The position numbers and the translations under genes were made by a program. From Onchidella celtica (Eukaryota > Mollusca > Gastropoda > Systellommatophora > Onchidiidae): a DNA stretch of 64,000 nt. The stretch spans positions 65,549,980-65,613,979 of the forward strand of contig OZ007569.1 of NCBI GenBank assembly GCA_963931925.1. Reading direction: 5' to 3'. Positions within the stretch are counted from its first letter, which is position 1; every line of letters starts with the position of its first letter. Positions 34,801 to 48,300 of the stretch are shown here, in pieces. The notes under the pieces were generated by a model. That model had not been told where the DNA came from. It did no database searches and worked only from the letters and a program-made list of their open reading frames with translations.

Positions 34801-37690
34801 CACAACTGATTGAGCTTTTTTTTCTCAACTTGCATGCATACTATTAAAAAACAATTGTAAAACCTGTGATAATGTTTGATTGTTTAATGTTCCCATTTGA
34901 ATGTATTGATTTACGTTACATAATTGTGGGTTTACAATGTGCTTAAAAGTACATAATATCTATCTTCCCTTTTATGTATTCATTGTCTAAGTACAATGGA
35001 TAATAATCCAGATAAAACATGGGAAGGCATAAAATAACAAAAATATTGTGTATACAGTAACTAAGGGTTGGATTTTATTTTTGGCTGAGTGTAGATAGAT
35101 CTCTATATTAATTGTGTGCAGTGCACAATGTCTACCAAATTAAACAGTGGTACTGGTAGGCATGAGATAACAAAAATATTGTATATATATATGCAATGAT
35201 AAGGCACATGTATTTTATTTTTGGCTGAGGCTGTGTGTACGTCCCAAGCCAGTATCAAGGGTAAAGTAAAAGTCCTCTTTTTTTTGTTTAAAGCCAGTAA
35301 ATATGATACAAAATACAGATCATACATATTTTCATTCATAAATCTTCATCATGAAAGTTATGCCATCCAGAATCATCCATGGACATTCAACAGACCACAC
35401 AGTCAAAACATTATATGAACTCAAATATTAATTTGCCTTCTCATTCTTAGTTTGTTCCTGTGTCAGGTCAGCATGGGCATCATTCAGTCAAGCAGTAACA
35501 TTAAGTATATCATATACATGTGCATATACATATAAAATACATATGAAACAAAGTTTTTGTACAGTAGGTGTCACTGTATTGATAACTGTGTTGCCATAAT
35601 GATGGTATTAGCTGACAGATCTGCAAACTGGTGGGGTAATGGCATAATTAAATGACAGCTTTATGGTCTTTATATATATAATATCTTGTATGACCTCATG
35701 ATATCAGGCAAAAATGACCTTATGGTCTAATATCTTAGAAATGCGATTGTGTTACAACTGGCATTCTACACAACAGGAATATAATTTGGCAAAGAAAAAA
35801 AGGTAATGAATGAGGTTATGTGACAGTGTGTTTTTCAGTATATTATATAAACATCAATGTCCTCTCAAACACAAAACAGCACCACAATAAAATCAACTAG
35901 AACAGTGTTGTGTTTCTTAGAAATAGCATCAGGAGGTCTCATACTGCTCACGTAGAAACAATGTCTAAGAACAGTGGATCCGAGAAATCTGTCTTTTAAA
36001 TCATTTTATAAGATATGAAAATGTATAGGCTTTCACTTGGACAAGCCATATCACCAATACATGATGTATATGATACAAAGATGGGATGGCTCAACATGCA
36101 TACATTTAAGACACTTATGAAGGATGCATTTTGTAGTTTTTGTTCCACTGAGCTAGTGTCAATATCCAAAAGTTGGTTTTATATAATAGGTGCTCCAGTG
36201 TAAAAACCACCCACAGCTGCATCATTATCAAACATTGTTACTTTCTTGAGTATCTCCACAGTTCTTGTTTTTTTTACTTTCATCCATCTCCTGATCCAAC
36301 ACAATGCTCCACCTTTTGAGGTCTTCTGTGACTGGCAGGGTCTTGTTTTGTTTTTGTTTTTTCTTCAGCTAAGAAACCATTTCCCTTCAAATACAGCTGG
36401 AAACCAAAATCCAGTAGAACACACAGTATAAGTTTTTCTGCACTCAAATAATGTACATGTATCTACTTCAGCAGTGAGGTATTTATAGCTAATTGCTGGC
36501 TTTTGACAACTTTTATTCTTGTGATAAGTAACTTTAACCAATCACAGCCTCGCTGGTGGCTTACTGAACGCTGTTGGTCATGTGAGACGGTTTCACTGTT
36601 TTTCATAAAACACAAAAATAAAAGTAGTTTCCCATTTTAAATGTGGTCAATCTTTCTTGATCTTGATGTGGTCTATCCAGTTGACAAAAGAAAGGACTAG
36701 AACTGTGCTGAAATTTTCACAGTGATGATTACATGTATTTTCTGTGCACTTTTCTGTGCTCAGTGAATATTTTGTTGTATGTACTTCTGTTCAACACCCT
36801 CCCATTCATGACTGTCTTTCAAGTTTTGATGTGCTTTTCTTCAGGTGAGCAATTTTATCACAAGGAATGTAGATCTCCAAAAATACATTAACAATCCATG
36901 AATGGCAGAAAAATATACATTATAAATAATAATATCAATTTGCGCGTCCTAAAGGGACTGTGTTTCGTGAAGGATATATTTTCATATAACGTAATATATG
37001 TGATTCTAATAATACATGTATCTGTTTTCCACTATGTTTAATACAGTAAATGGAAGAAGAAAATAGGTTCAGAGAGAGATTACATAAAATGATTCTTAAA
37101 ATACACACATCATAATTGAGCTTATGGTATGTTATAAACAGGCAGCATATACACGTGTATGCTGCTTTCTGACAAATTTATGGCTAACAAAAATTACATT
37201 AAGGCAAATATTTAGTAACAAGAACCCAAAGACAGTTATTTTACCGGTACTCCCAAACTTTAGCACCATGCAGAAACATTTCAAATTTTAAATACATGTT
37301 TGGATGAAACAGCAAAAGGGACATATTATTTGGCACATTAGGATTTTGTATGTTGACTTTGGAAGCAGGTAGACTATGTATCTTTCTTGCCAAAAGACTA
37401 CATTCTGCATAAATTTCACATTTTGATATCAAACATGTTTTGCAAGGCACAAATAAGTTCAAAGCTCTATCCACCAGACTTGGATTCTGAAAGATCACCA
37501 TTCAGCCTACAAACAGAAATTAGGTCTATATCACCACAGCTGCATTCTAAACAATATGAGATATTTGAAGTGTGACATTTTCAGTCACTTAATCTATTTC
37601 CTGGAATATAAACATTTCCTAGGCAATCTTAATTATTATTCCCTGTACAAATTTCAAAACCCGAGTATGGTGAAAAGAAACCAACAGTAA
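31872..37690. other. intergenic between ZFAND3-like and TMEM179-like genes, no gene recognised
   Basis: Contains a G-run at 32963-32977, a (CA)n run near 33721-33740, a C-run near 34435-34449 and a loose duplication of about 130 bp (aacaaaaatattgt at about 35037 and 35168). The longest open frame (minus, 33961-34551) is built on low-complexity purine/pyrimidine tracts and has no homology I can see. The ZFAND3-like promoter should lie just above 31871. Confidence 0.4.
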
Positions 37691-37694
37691 TGAT

Positions 37695-38502
37695 AAAGTC
37701 GAGAACGATTAAATCGAATATGGATAAACCGAAAATAGCGGTAAACCAAAAGAAAATAGAAATCCCCAATCTTTTCATCTTTATCTTTGTTAACAAGCTA
37801 GCGCTAAACCGAAATAGTCCTATTGTTGAACCGAAAAAAAAGTTGCTGGATTCAGTGGGCAGTCCATTGTAATTTGCCACAGGCTGAATCAAGTTACTGC
37901 ATATCTTCTCCCCCCCGCCCCCCCCTCCGAAAAAAAAAATCCCCAGCAGAGCATTCTTTGTTCTGCCCAGTTGTATAGACCTACATGGGAGCGGTAGCGC
38001 TGCAGGGGTAGGGGGAGAGGGAGGTCTATAACCTCGCTGGTCCGAAATCAGACGGCTGTAGACATGACATTAGGCACACTGCGCCTGACCTTTCATGTAA
38101 AATGTATGACATCAGAAACACAATATGTGTGCTAGCGACCATGGACAGTGTAGTTCAAGGCATCGTGTATGGTAATGGCAACGAGGTAGGCAGGACGGCG
38201 ATTCTGTACTGTCCATCCACACTCGTGTCTCTGTATTCTGCGAGTTAGTCCACATTCGCCCGCATATCCATGCTTGATGTAACCCAAGACCTGAGCAATC
38301 GCCCATCCTCAAAAACACTTAGCAACGGGGGATGTATTGCGTCTTTTTTGCTTAGCACTTACATTTGTCCTCATCGATAGTGATTTGGGCTACCTCTCTT
38401 GAAACTAGCATTTTTCAAGCCTCCGATCGGTAAATTGACACTTTCTCTAAACCGAAAACAAACCCATGGTCCCGCCGATTTCGATTTAACCGTTGTCTAC
38501 TA
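37695..38502 (-). mobile_element. pogo/Tigger-like non-autonomous element, copy paired with 44998-45917
   Basis: In reverse orientation this matches the element at 44998-45917 along its whole length: shared ends (tagtagacaacggttaaatc against cagtagacaatggttaaatc), a central block (gtacagaatcgccgtcctgc) and the aaccgaaaatagcggtaaacc end. The terminal C of CAGT has mutated to T here. The flanking TA at 38503-38504 is visible; the 37695 limit is approximate. Confidence 0.6.
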
Positions 38503-38504
38503 TA

Positions 38505-40255
38505 TAAAAGCAAATACAACAATAAAGCTACTTCTGGCAAAATCATGCAATGATCAAGATACAAATGATTTCCTCTCACTCTCAGACAAACAAATAACAT
38601 AATGACAGATCCACCAAGTTATGGCAGTCTTGAAACTTGCTTTCAATAAAGATTTTTCTTTTAAATTCCAGATCTGATTAAATAGGATGACTTTGTGGAT
38701 AGTAATATCAAAGCTGTAAAAAACTGATGCAAGAAGCAACTTTTCAAAAAAATATGAATTTAAACTTAAAATGATTAATAATGAGCTATATTAAACCCGA
38801 TAGAACAATGGTAATGGTATCATTATGAGTAGGAATGTACATGTATTGTGAAAAGTGAAACTCAAAAAAGTCACAATGTATACATCACATCATGATCTAG
38901 ATAAATGCCAATATGGCTACACTTTTGATTTCAGTTCAGTACATTAATATCTCTTGTTTCAAATATATGTCAAAACAATTTACTACTTGATATGCAATTC
39001 AAATTTTCTGAGAAATATAACGGTGAAAAAAACCAAAACACAGGATCATGTTTGAAATAATTATAGTAATCATGTGGCTCAAACTGTTCTATCAAAAACT
39101 GGTGCAAATATAGTTTTGTCTGAAGTTGTTGTGTTAACAACCATTTTTCAATAAAATGTGTAAAAATACATTATTCCGCAGTATGTTTTATCATATTACA
39201 AAACCATAATCTGAATATATTAATATATGGACTGCCGAGGCTAGAAACTCACTTATCACCTGGCAGCTAACCGCTATTAGATTACACATATAAATAATGA
39301 TAGAAAGATTGCTGATATCTCATGCTATCCTCGATGATTTTTATTGTAAAATTTTCCACATAATATGCCACAAAAACACAAATCTACAACATATGGTCGT
39401 TTTCATGTAGCTCACTTAAGACAATTAAAATTTAAATTCATGTCCTCTCAGTCTGTCTTAAAACAGTTGTGTAGCCGTCCGACAAAATGAGGCACATTTC
39501 GGCACTACCCGATTCGAGAAAATCGTTAAAGGCATCACAGGGTCAATTTTATTGATATTTCGTTTTCAGTATTTTTGAAAAGTTTAACCTCTTTACTATT
39601 CCTTTTCTAAATGATAATCCTGTTTGAGAAGGGTAACTGCCTCAAAACTAGCTTTGAATCGAGTCACCATCTGAATCGAGACACCATCAATAATTTTGAT
39701 GAAAAGCTGAAACTTTAAAAGCATTTTTCTCAAAACTGTGGTTCTGTCACTTCCCCTCCTTGAGGGGTTATATCTTCTCTCCTAATTAAATTACAGCAAC
39801 ACTTTTTTATTACCAAATCAAAGGACTCTGAATAACCTGCTTGGTGATACCAATATCTCCATACTACCAAAATGCCTCATTTGTCGGGCAGCTACACATT
39901 TTTATATACATCATGTAAAAATACCAGCTTTGTGGCTAATTCCAAAATTCTCACCAAAATCTGGTCTGCACCTCTAGTCACAGGCTATTTAGGTTTTTCG
40001 TTCACTTACATACCTCTTTCATTCAGTGACCACCCCACAATGGTATGGCAGCCCAGAATTCAAATCAAAGCCTGAGGGTAAGATTTTAAGACACTTTCTT
40101 ACCAGTTTCTAGGCTGGAGAACAGTGTTGCATATCTAAGTGTCTATGCCTTTCCCATGATGATGGTCAGTTTAATTTCTTAACCATTCCTTTCTATTTTT
40201 CATCCCTCTCTTTAACCCACTCTTCATCACATGATAATAAATACACGTAGAAGAT
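38505..40255. other. intergenic, no feature recognised
   Basis: AT-rich DNA with short A/T runs; no coding motif, RNA gene or repeat pair recognised. Confidence 0.4.
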
Positions 40256-40740
40256 TTAACCCGTTTCCCGCGCTGCTGATGTGCTCTGCGTTCCAAGATC
40301 AAGAGTGAAAATTGACATGCTACATGGCCTACTAAAACCATATTTTCTTTCATCAACATCTTGATCAAACAAGACTTTTGATGAAGACAGTAACATACCC
40401 GAAGATCAAGACTTTCTGAATAACATGGTACCTATTTACAGGCGATTAGTAATTTTATTTTGTCTTCGTTTGAGAAGTGTGTAAACATAGCATGTAAAGA
40501 CCGTGAAGCCAGCGCTTGTACTGTTGACCATTTGATTCGTGATGGCTTCACGGAGAATTGTGTTCACCGCTAATCAAGCAGCAGACGAAATTTATTGAGA
40601 TGCTGACAGGAACAATGATGATTTTGATTCTATAGACGACAACAGTTTGCAGTTGAGAGAAGCTTATGATGACTTCACATCAGATGAGGATGAGCATTTT
40701 GAATCAGACACCTCTCTTTAACCCTCTTAGCGCGATGAGC
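40256..40740 (+). pseudogene. piggyBac-like element relic (left end and N-terminal transposase fragment)
   Basis: TTAA at 40256 followed by CCCGTTTCCCGCGC resembles a piggyBac terminus. From the ATG at 40541 a frame reads M-A-S-R-R-I-V-F-T-A-N-Q-A-A-D-E-I-Y, then an in-frame TGA, then an acidic stretch rich in Asp/Glu/Ser (DDNSLQ, TSDEDEHFESD) to TAA. Such acidic N termini are usual in piggyBac transposases, but the DDD catalytic domain is absent, so this is inference. Another TTAACCC lies at 40717. Confidence 0.4.
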
Positions 40741-41022
40741 CACTGGTAGAATTGTTCCAAATACTTCCTGATCCATGTTTTTAATGCGCCATTTTTGTTT
40801 GCTGCTGAACTAGACTGCTTTAGACCTCCACTAGTTATGACAAAAAGGACAGCAAGAATGATTTCAATGACTAAACTTCTGAAGAAAAATTAGTGACAGT
40901 TCTGATGTCTGTGATTATGGTGAGTAGATATCATTTTGTATTGTGTTCAATTTCATTGAAACATTCTTCTTTATATTTGGAATAAGAATTCAGCATTATG
41001 ATAGGTGGCTTGAAGGGAATAT

Positions 41023-41420
41023 AACATCCCAAGCTCACGGATTAACAGCCATCTTTACTCTTTTTACCCTAGTGTCATCAGGATGTGGAACAACCTCCCG
41101 GCAGAAGTCCAAAAACTATCGTCTGCAACGGCTTTTGGCAATGAATTGAAGAACATAATTATCCGTTGCAGCTACCATTGTATTTAAAGTGCGGGTCTAT
41201 TTCTGTGCACAATCTTGATGCCAAGAGATATTTTTAACCACAGATATATATACAAAAGAATTTACACAACGATATATTTTAAATGGTCTTAATATATGCT
41301 GTTTTAGCCTGTTTTAGCCTCAGAGCAGTAGCGTCGAGTCGCATATGGTGCAGTTGAGGGATCGTCTTAGTAAACAGACGAATCAACTCCATGAGAAGAA
41401 GAAGAAGAAGAAGAAGAACA
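41023..41420 (+). mobile_element. 3' fragment of a non-LTR retrotransposon with (GAA)n tail
   Basis: The frame 41023-41187 encodes I-N-S-H-L-Y-S-F-Y-P-S-V-I-R-M-W-N-N-L-P-A-E-V, the widespread RT C-terminal block, and ends in TAA. About 200 bp of 3' UTR follow, with cgtcttagtaaacagacgaa, ending in an AGA/GAA microsatellite at about 41391-41418 as is common for RTE-class tails. It is 5'-truncated. Confidence 0.7.
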
Positions 41421-41749
41421 GGTAACAAGCCATAGAGTAGATCTAGGTTAGCACTTAGTGGACAGTGGTCAGGGGCTCATTCTGCTGTTTTCAAACACCA
41501 ACACAAACTTGCTATGTAAGATACTTTGCTTGCAAAACATTCCTTGTTCCATACCCTTTCAGAAAATGTATACTTTTTAGAGTATCAGGTTGTAAATAAA
41601 GCCACAATAAATAAATTTAAAATGTACATGCATCAGCAGTTCTTTGGTAAAATTTTAACTACATCTCTTTACAACACAAATTTTTTTTTATCCCGCACTA
41701 AATATCAAAAACATTGGTACCATTAGATGCTTTGTTCATCTGGTTTTCA

Positions 41750-41755
41750 TTTATT
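41750..41755 (-). promoter_or_regulatory. candidate polyadenylation signal of the TMEM179-like gene
   Basis: Minus-strand AATAAA about 440 bp past the stop codon. It is one of several A/T-rich hexamers in the area, so confidence is low. Confidence 0.25.
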
Positions 41756-42191
41756 ATATATACTATCATATGCTTGTCTTTCATATAAAATGTCACTGGT
41801 AACTTCATGCACTTGGAAAATTTTTTCAGCACACAGCAGGGCAAAAGCGTGCAGCAGTGAAGGGATTAATGAAGGAATCCAAAGAGATCACATGTCCAGA
41901 ATCTTCCCACATTAACCTGTTGAATGCACAGGATATGTTGTGTGCATAATTATTTTCTTGTCTGGGCCTCTGCAACCAAAAGATATAAGCCAAGTATGAA
42001 AAATTAATATTGTGTTGGTTTGGCTTTTTTTGGTGAAAATTCAATTATCTATGCATGGTTTTACTACCTGGCATTCAATATAACTAGAAATTTTCTCTTG
42101 AAAATTTGGCACTATCTGGACATAACTTGGAAACTTCTTTGTAAACTCATCAGTACTATCAGTAAGCCACTTGCAAACATCAGTAGACTCA

Positions 42192-42350
42192 TCAGTATTT
42201 AGCAGGCTCATTTTTATGTCCTTCATTAGTAGATCTGTTCCTGCCAATCACTCCTGAGACAATTTGCTTTATCGTGCCATTTTTCCACAGCATGAATGTT
42301 TCCAATGCGACAATCAGTAGCCAATAGCAAAAAGTAAACCATGCTGCTCC
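42192..42350 (-). CDS. TMEM179-like exon 5
   Basis: Acceptor gttgtttcag (minus). Encodes G-A-A-W-F-T-F-C-Y-W-L-L-I-V-A-L-E, a short polar cytosolic-type tail ending E-P-A-K-Y, and TGA at 42194-42192. Confidence 0.85.
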   Translation of the reverse strand, partial: GAAWFTFCYWLLIVALETFMLWKNGTIKQIVSGVIGRNRSTNEGHKNEPAKY

Positions 42351-45300
42351 CTGAAACAACAAAAAGTCATGAGTAATGGTGACATCTTTCATAGAAAGCA
42401 ATCTGAACAAAACAGATTCAGTCCATTAATGACTGTTTCTCACTTTAAAAAAAAGTTGCTCACTGTATCTCACTTATTGCTCACTGTATCTCTTCTAAAT
42501 CAAAGGCATTGTGACAAGGACATGTTAACCAGTGAACCACTGGTCGGAATCACAAAGACTAAGCTTTCAAAGGCTCTCCTCATGCTATCAAAAGATGTAA
42601 CATCAACATGCGAAACTGTTGCTAAAAAAATCTGCAATATTATCTCATTTTCTCACAAGCTGACCATCACCCAGAGTTGTCTGTTTCTAAGAACCAATCA
42701 GAAACAAGCTCTGAAACGATCTTTGCCCCAAATGCACACATTGGTTCATTAGTATGTGTCGCTTGGGGGGCATGGCTAGTTATCATGCCTTGTTCTCACA
42801 AAAAGTACAGCTGCCAGTTTAGTTTCATAAGTCAGATCATTGGTTAGAGACTTACAGATAAAGGTTTCACTGGTTAATCCATTATCAAACGTGATAAAGC
42901 ATAGCAGCGAATGTTTTCATACCGATCAATAAAAACCGAGCCATGTGGACTGCGGTAGTGTGGTCATCGTACATCGGCAAGGGTCAGTGCGACCCAGGCA
43001 CGATTCCCCGTAAGGTCACTGACCGGACAGCGGGCTTTGAGCATTGGTTGCAGGGTGAGGGTTAACAAATCTAATTTTATCTCTTGTCAAATCTGCATTC
43101 TCATATCTCCATACTAAAGTTCATTTTTGTCCAAGATTTTGCCTCTGTTGGTGCTTCTGAAGACCATGGATAACTAAGGACAACACAATGTGATAACCTG
43201 TATATAATATGTTAAAATGTAATGTGTAATTACTTTTCAAACAAATACCTACACTGAATTAGATCTATGCATTCTCGGCATCATATATCATAAATGTGCT
43301 GGATAAATACTTCAGCAACAGCTAAAACATCATAACAGATATTCAGAAAATCATACTTATTCCAAGACATGCACTGAACTCTGTACACATGTATGTATAA
43401 AGTCTGCATCTTTTTGACACCATGCAAAGCTGGTTTCTGAAACCATTCTAACATCTAGAATATCACAACAGATATTTGTTCCACCGAGTTTGAAAATATG
43501 CAAATTCTAATGCCATGTCCTGAGGTTATTGAAATATCATTTGTAGAATTAACAGAACATAGATTATGAATGTAAATTACCTCTGCAAATGATAAAGCAC
43601 CATAATAGGTGTCATGAACATCATCATTTGGAAGTTGTACACCATACTCTGACGAGCATCTGAAAGCATAACAAAGAAAGGTAGGGTTTGAACATCAAAA
43701 CATTTGTGAAAGTATATATCCAGAGAAGTGATAAGAATTAACAGCATGATATATTATAGAATATCCAAAATTATATTTTACAATGAGATGATGGCATAAG
43801 ATAAGTCTATGCTATTAGTATTATGTGTGTATGCACGTGTTTTCTTTATCCATTCTCTCAATTAAGGAAAGCCTTGATGGCAGCTGAACAAAAGGGATAT
43901 ATCTTTACTGTTTAAGTCCGAAGTCCAAAGAAAGTTCCTGATTTCAAAAGCTATCCTGTTATTAATGGAAGATGATAAACATCAACACTCAGGAATGACA
44001 ATTGACAAAGTCCTTGTTCATCAAGTGGATTGACTCATGCCACCATATACTAAACGGGAGTAAAGCTGTCACAAGTGGATGGCTTTATTATTTTTAATGC
44101 AGATGCTGTACTGGCTTGTTAACCACTGTGCCAAAGGTCATTTTCTTCTTTTTTTTTCAAAAGTACTCTGAATGTTGACAACCTGTTATATAATATTGTT
44201 AGGTTTGTGAATTCCTTGCTATCCAATGTAATACAAATCAAAAATGGAGTGATCTGTATCCCTGACCAATGACTACTAAACCATCTATAAATCTGCTCAC
44301 TGTCCACAATGGGACACAAATATCTGACTAATCAAACAGTGAACGTTTTATTTAATTCATCATCATGATTTGGGTCACTACTGAACACTGAATTCAACTG
44401 GTTGGCTTCTATTTCCACCCCTTAACAAATACCTATTTTGTTTCAATGGGACAAAACATTTTTATTATCAGAACCAAATAATATAGATCTAGGTGATAAT
44501 GTTCTGGTGACAAAACAACAACAACAACTAAAGAAAACAGTGCCAGTCTGCAATCTTATGAATGAAAGAAGACGCTCATTTCAACACTTTAGTGTAATGA
44601 CATGAACTTACTCAGATCTGCCCCCAAACAGGTCTTCACACATCTGTGAGAAACCATCAGTGATTAGACATGCTGTTACCAGCAATAGCGCAATCAAGAT
44701 TAGGTCTATTATATACACAACAAGATGTACACCCCATATGTTGAACCATCTGCAAGAGAAACAAAAAATAATGAAACGTTGTAAATTTTAAACGTACCAT
44801 TTTAAAAAAAAATTATATATTTCTGGGTTCTCTGATTTATATCGAAATATAGAGATAGGGACTAAGCTTTAGTCGGGAATATATTCAGTATACATTCCAT
44901 GTCTCTTCGTAATAACCAGCAGTTTCATATCAGGTATGACTCAGTCATGCCATACAGAAATCCCTAGACTAGTCTAACCACAATAATATTACTACTACAG
45001 TAGACAATGGTTAAATCAAAATCGACGGGACCGCGGGTTTGTTTTCTATTTAGAAACAGTTTTAGTTTACCAACAGAAGGCTTGAAAAATGCCAGTTTCA
45101 AGAAAGACAGCCCAAATCACTATCAAAGAGGACAAATTTAAGTGCATGGGGAAAGCAGACTCGATACATCCTCTTGCTCTGTGCTTTTGACTGATAATGA
45201 GGATGGGTGATTGTTCTGGCTCAGGCATACTCAAGGCATGGATATGCAGGTGAATGTGGGCTAATTCTCAAATCAGAGAGACATGAGTGTGAATGGACAG

Positions 45301-48300
45301 TACAGAATGGCTGTCCTGCTGATCTCGTTACTATTACCGTACACGATGCCATGAACTATGCTGTCCGCAGTCTGACTTTAGCATACTGACTTTCTTATGT
45401 CATACATTTTACACGAAAGGTCACCCCTGATGCACCAACATCTTGTCTGCCACCAGCAAGGTTACAAGCTTCCCTCAATCTCCCTCTACCCCTGGAGTGC
45501 TGCCGCTCCCATGTAGGCCTATACTACCCAGCAGAACAGAGCATGCTCTCCTCCGGTGTTTTTTTTTTTTTTTTTGGTGGGGGGTGAGCTTGTGATACCT
45601 ATGGCAAATCACAGTGGCCTAGCCACTGAATCGAGCAATTTTCTTTTCAGTTTAACAATACACTTATTTCGGTCTAGCGCTAGTTTGTTAACAAAGATAA
45701 AGAGGAAAAAAATCGAGGATTCTTATTTTCCTTCAGTTTACTGCTATTTTCGTTTTAGCCATTTTTGGGTTAGTTGTTCAGTTTAACGATACACTTATTT
45801 CGGTTTAGCGCTAGTTTGTTAACAAAGATAAAGAGGAAAAAAATCGAGGATTCTTATTTTCCTTCAGTTTACTGCTATTTTCATTTTAGCCATTTTTGGG
45901 TTAACTGTTCTTCACTGTATTTGTTCCCATATACATGTACTTGGTTCAATAGCAACAAAAGAATGACAGAAATGTATTACAAAACTTGTGCTAGCCCTTG
46001 AGCATAAATTGGAAGGCACCAAGAGCACTCAGCAGATCTGCTGCTGTCAAAAGTTGTCAAATATGAAATTGAAAATCAGTTGTAAAAATGAACAATATGA
46101 AACCTTACCCTGAAATTCTATCTGTTATGTTTGATGAAAAATTTATAATTTCCAAAATCAGCAAACACAGCCGAACTGCAAATATTAAGAGAAGTATGAC
46201 ACCCATAGCCACACAGAAGGAGCAAACGGACGTTGGCCCAAATCCATACGGATCCGCAAAGAGAAGGCAGTCCCCATCAGCATCATTCTGTGCACAGAAG
46301 TAAAATGATAAAATGCGAGAACACAAAAGACCAGAGTGGGTCAACACATTGGATATTGAAGATTTCACCTAAGAAGTCTAAAATATTACTAGGTAGTCCA
46401 AACTGCCCCGCTGAAGGGGCGAAATCCTGTTTAGGCATGATTTATTCAGGCCAGATTTACAAGAATACTACTGCTGTGTGTTTATGTAAAATGGCGTGTA
46501 TCCAACATCAAAATAAAGTTCAATTCTTCCTCTGTCAAAGCATATTATCTTTTGTATTGTTCAATGTGTGTAGCCATGTGTTTTTATTGCTTGAACAAGA
46601 CACAGTCTTACCGTTTTCGCCCTGAGCTGTTTTAATAAACTGTTTTTGTTCTGTTTCTGTGCTTAATTTCGTCACCTTTTCCTGACACTCAGGCCAATGG
46701 CCACACGGTTGACCTCCTTTTCAATTAAAAAAAAAACATTATTTTTGTCTCCCTTCTAAGAGTTTACACAGAACTGGCGTCGGATGAAGTTTGATGACTA
46801 AAAAAAGTAAAATGAGATGCTTGTACTATATTTGTACCCCTCGAAAAAAAATTGAGCGTAATGTACACCCCCTTGACTTGGAAACTGATAATTTTTAATG
46901 CTGTGAGTCAATAAACAGTCATTTTATGGGCGGTCAAAGTTGGGCTATTGGGCAATTTGCAAACGGTATCAAATTCGAGGTGTTTTTTCACTTTTGAAAA
47001 TGCCATAACTTTCAAACTCTTTAAGCCAGAATGATAAATTTGGTATCAAAATTCTTAGAAAAGCAAGCTCCATCAGATTAGACAATAACTGGTGAGTTGT
47101 GATAAAAAGTTACCTAATATTACAGACTGATTCAGTGATTGAACTCTTAGCTGTAATCTTAATGTCTGAAAGTTGGGATAACTTAATAGAAGGTCTTCCA
47201 CCTGTCTGCGCCACTTACAAAAAAGTTAACAAACATAATATTATGAATGTCACGAGTGGAGTGAGTGCAATTAAGGGGATTGCTACAGAGCGGGTGTAGA
47301 GTAAGAAAGGCTCACAGTAGACAGCAAGTTAAGCGTGCTGTTGTGAGTAGTAGTGGGGGCGGGGTCTGAAGGAGGCGAAAGCGCTGTATAACTATCACTG
47401 CAAGTTAGAAGGTCCTAGGGATCGGACCTGTGAATAAAAGCCCATCGGGCGGACATAAAGGGGAAGCAGTCGAGAAGACTAGTGAGAGTCTTTCCAGTTA
47501 TGACTGGTATGTAGAACGTTGATTGATTATTATGATTGATGTATTATATTATATTCGTCTATTACCATGATGTAAATAAGTATATGTGAGGAATGTGGAA
47601 GTCCTTGATATTGGATATAGCAATGTGCGCCACGAGCGATAGATGAAAGTGAGTTCATGGATTTGTAGCGCGAGTGAGTAGTGTGTACTCCGATGGAGGT
47701 GTGTTACCGTAAGATGTGTGGTGAGTGGAAGGTGAACTAGTGTGTGTGCGTTTCATGGGTTGTAAGGAGAGGTGGAGTGAATAGAAATGGTAGGATATTA
47801 TACCAATGTAATGTTATTCTTGTAGGTGTCGGGGACGGGCCGCAGAGCCACCTCGATGAGCACAGGGGATAGGCCAGCATAGGGCCGGAGGCCACACATA
47901 GGCCAGAAGTGAGGCTGTCAGTGCAGGACAGTAGAGGCACATAAAGTCGTGGCAGTCAGGCCACGGACAGGGACGTAGATATGAGAGTGAATGAGATACT
48001 ATATTGTTGCCATGTTGATAGGCTCGTGAACTGATATTATGTTGTTGCCATGTTGATGGCTATGGAAATAATAATGGGTTATTGCCCTGGCGAGGTGCTA
48101 GGGGAGTGCTAAGGTGTATGACAATAGGAAGGTGATATTGAGAGACTGCGGTGCCAGTGAATCATTAATGTACTATTAAGACCCTGAGGGGAGAGGCTGA
48201 GGCCGAAGTGCCTTTAGGAGTAACTACCGGATTGTGGATCCGAGGGAGAGTGTGTGTGAGAATAAGGCCGTTGTACGGCAGTGCATTTCAATAATATAAT

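Larger units (their letters stand above)
44998..45917 (+). mobile_element. pogo/Tigger-like non-autonomous element (TMEM179-like intron 2)
   Basis: TA at 44996-44997 then CAGTAGACAATGGTTAA; the right end TTAACTGTTCTTCACTG is followed by TA at 45918-45919. CAGT ends with TA duplication fit pogo/Tigger. The full copy is 920 bp because of a 131-bp tandem duplication near its right end; without it the length is 789 bp, close to the other pogo-like elements here. A 60-codon open frame (45207-45389) is shared with the copy at 37695-38502. Confidence 0.65.
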
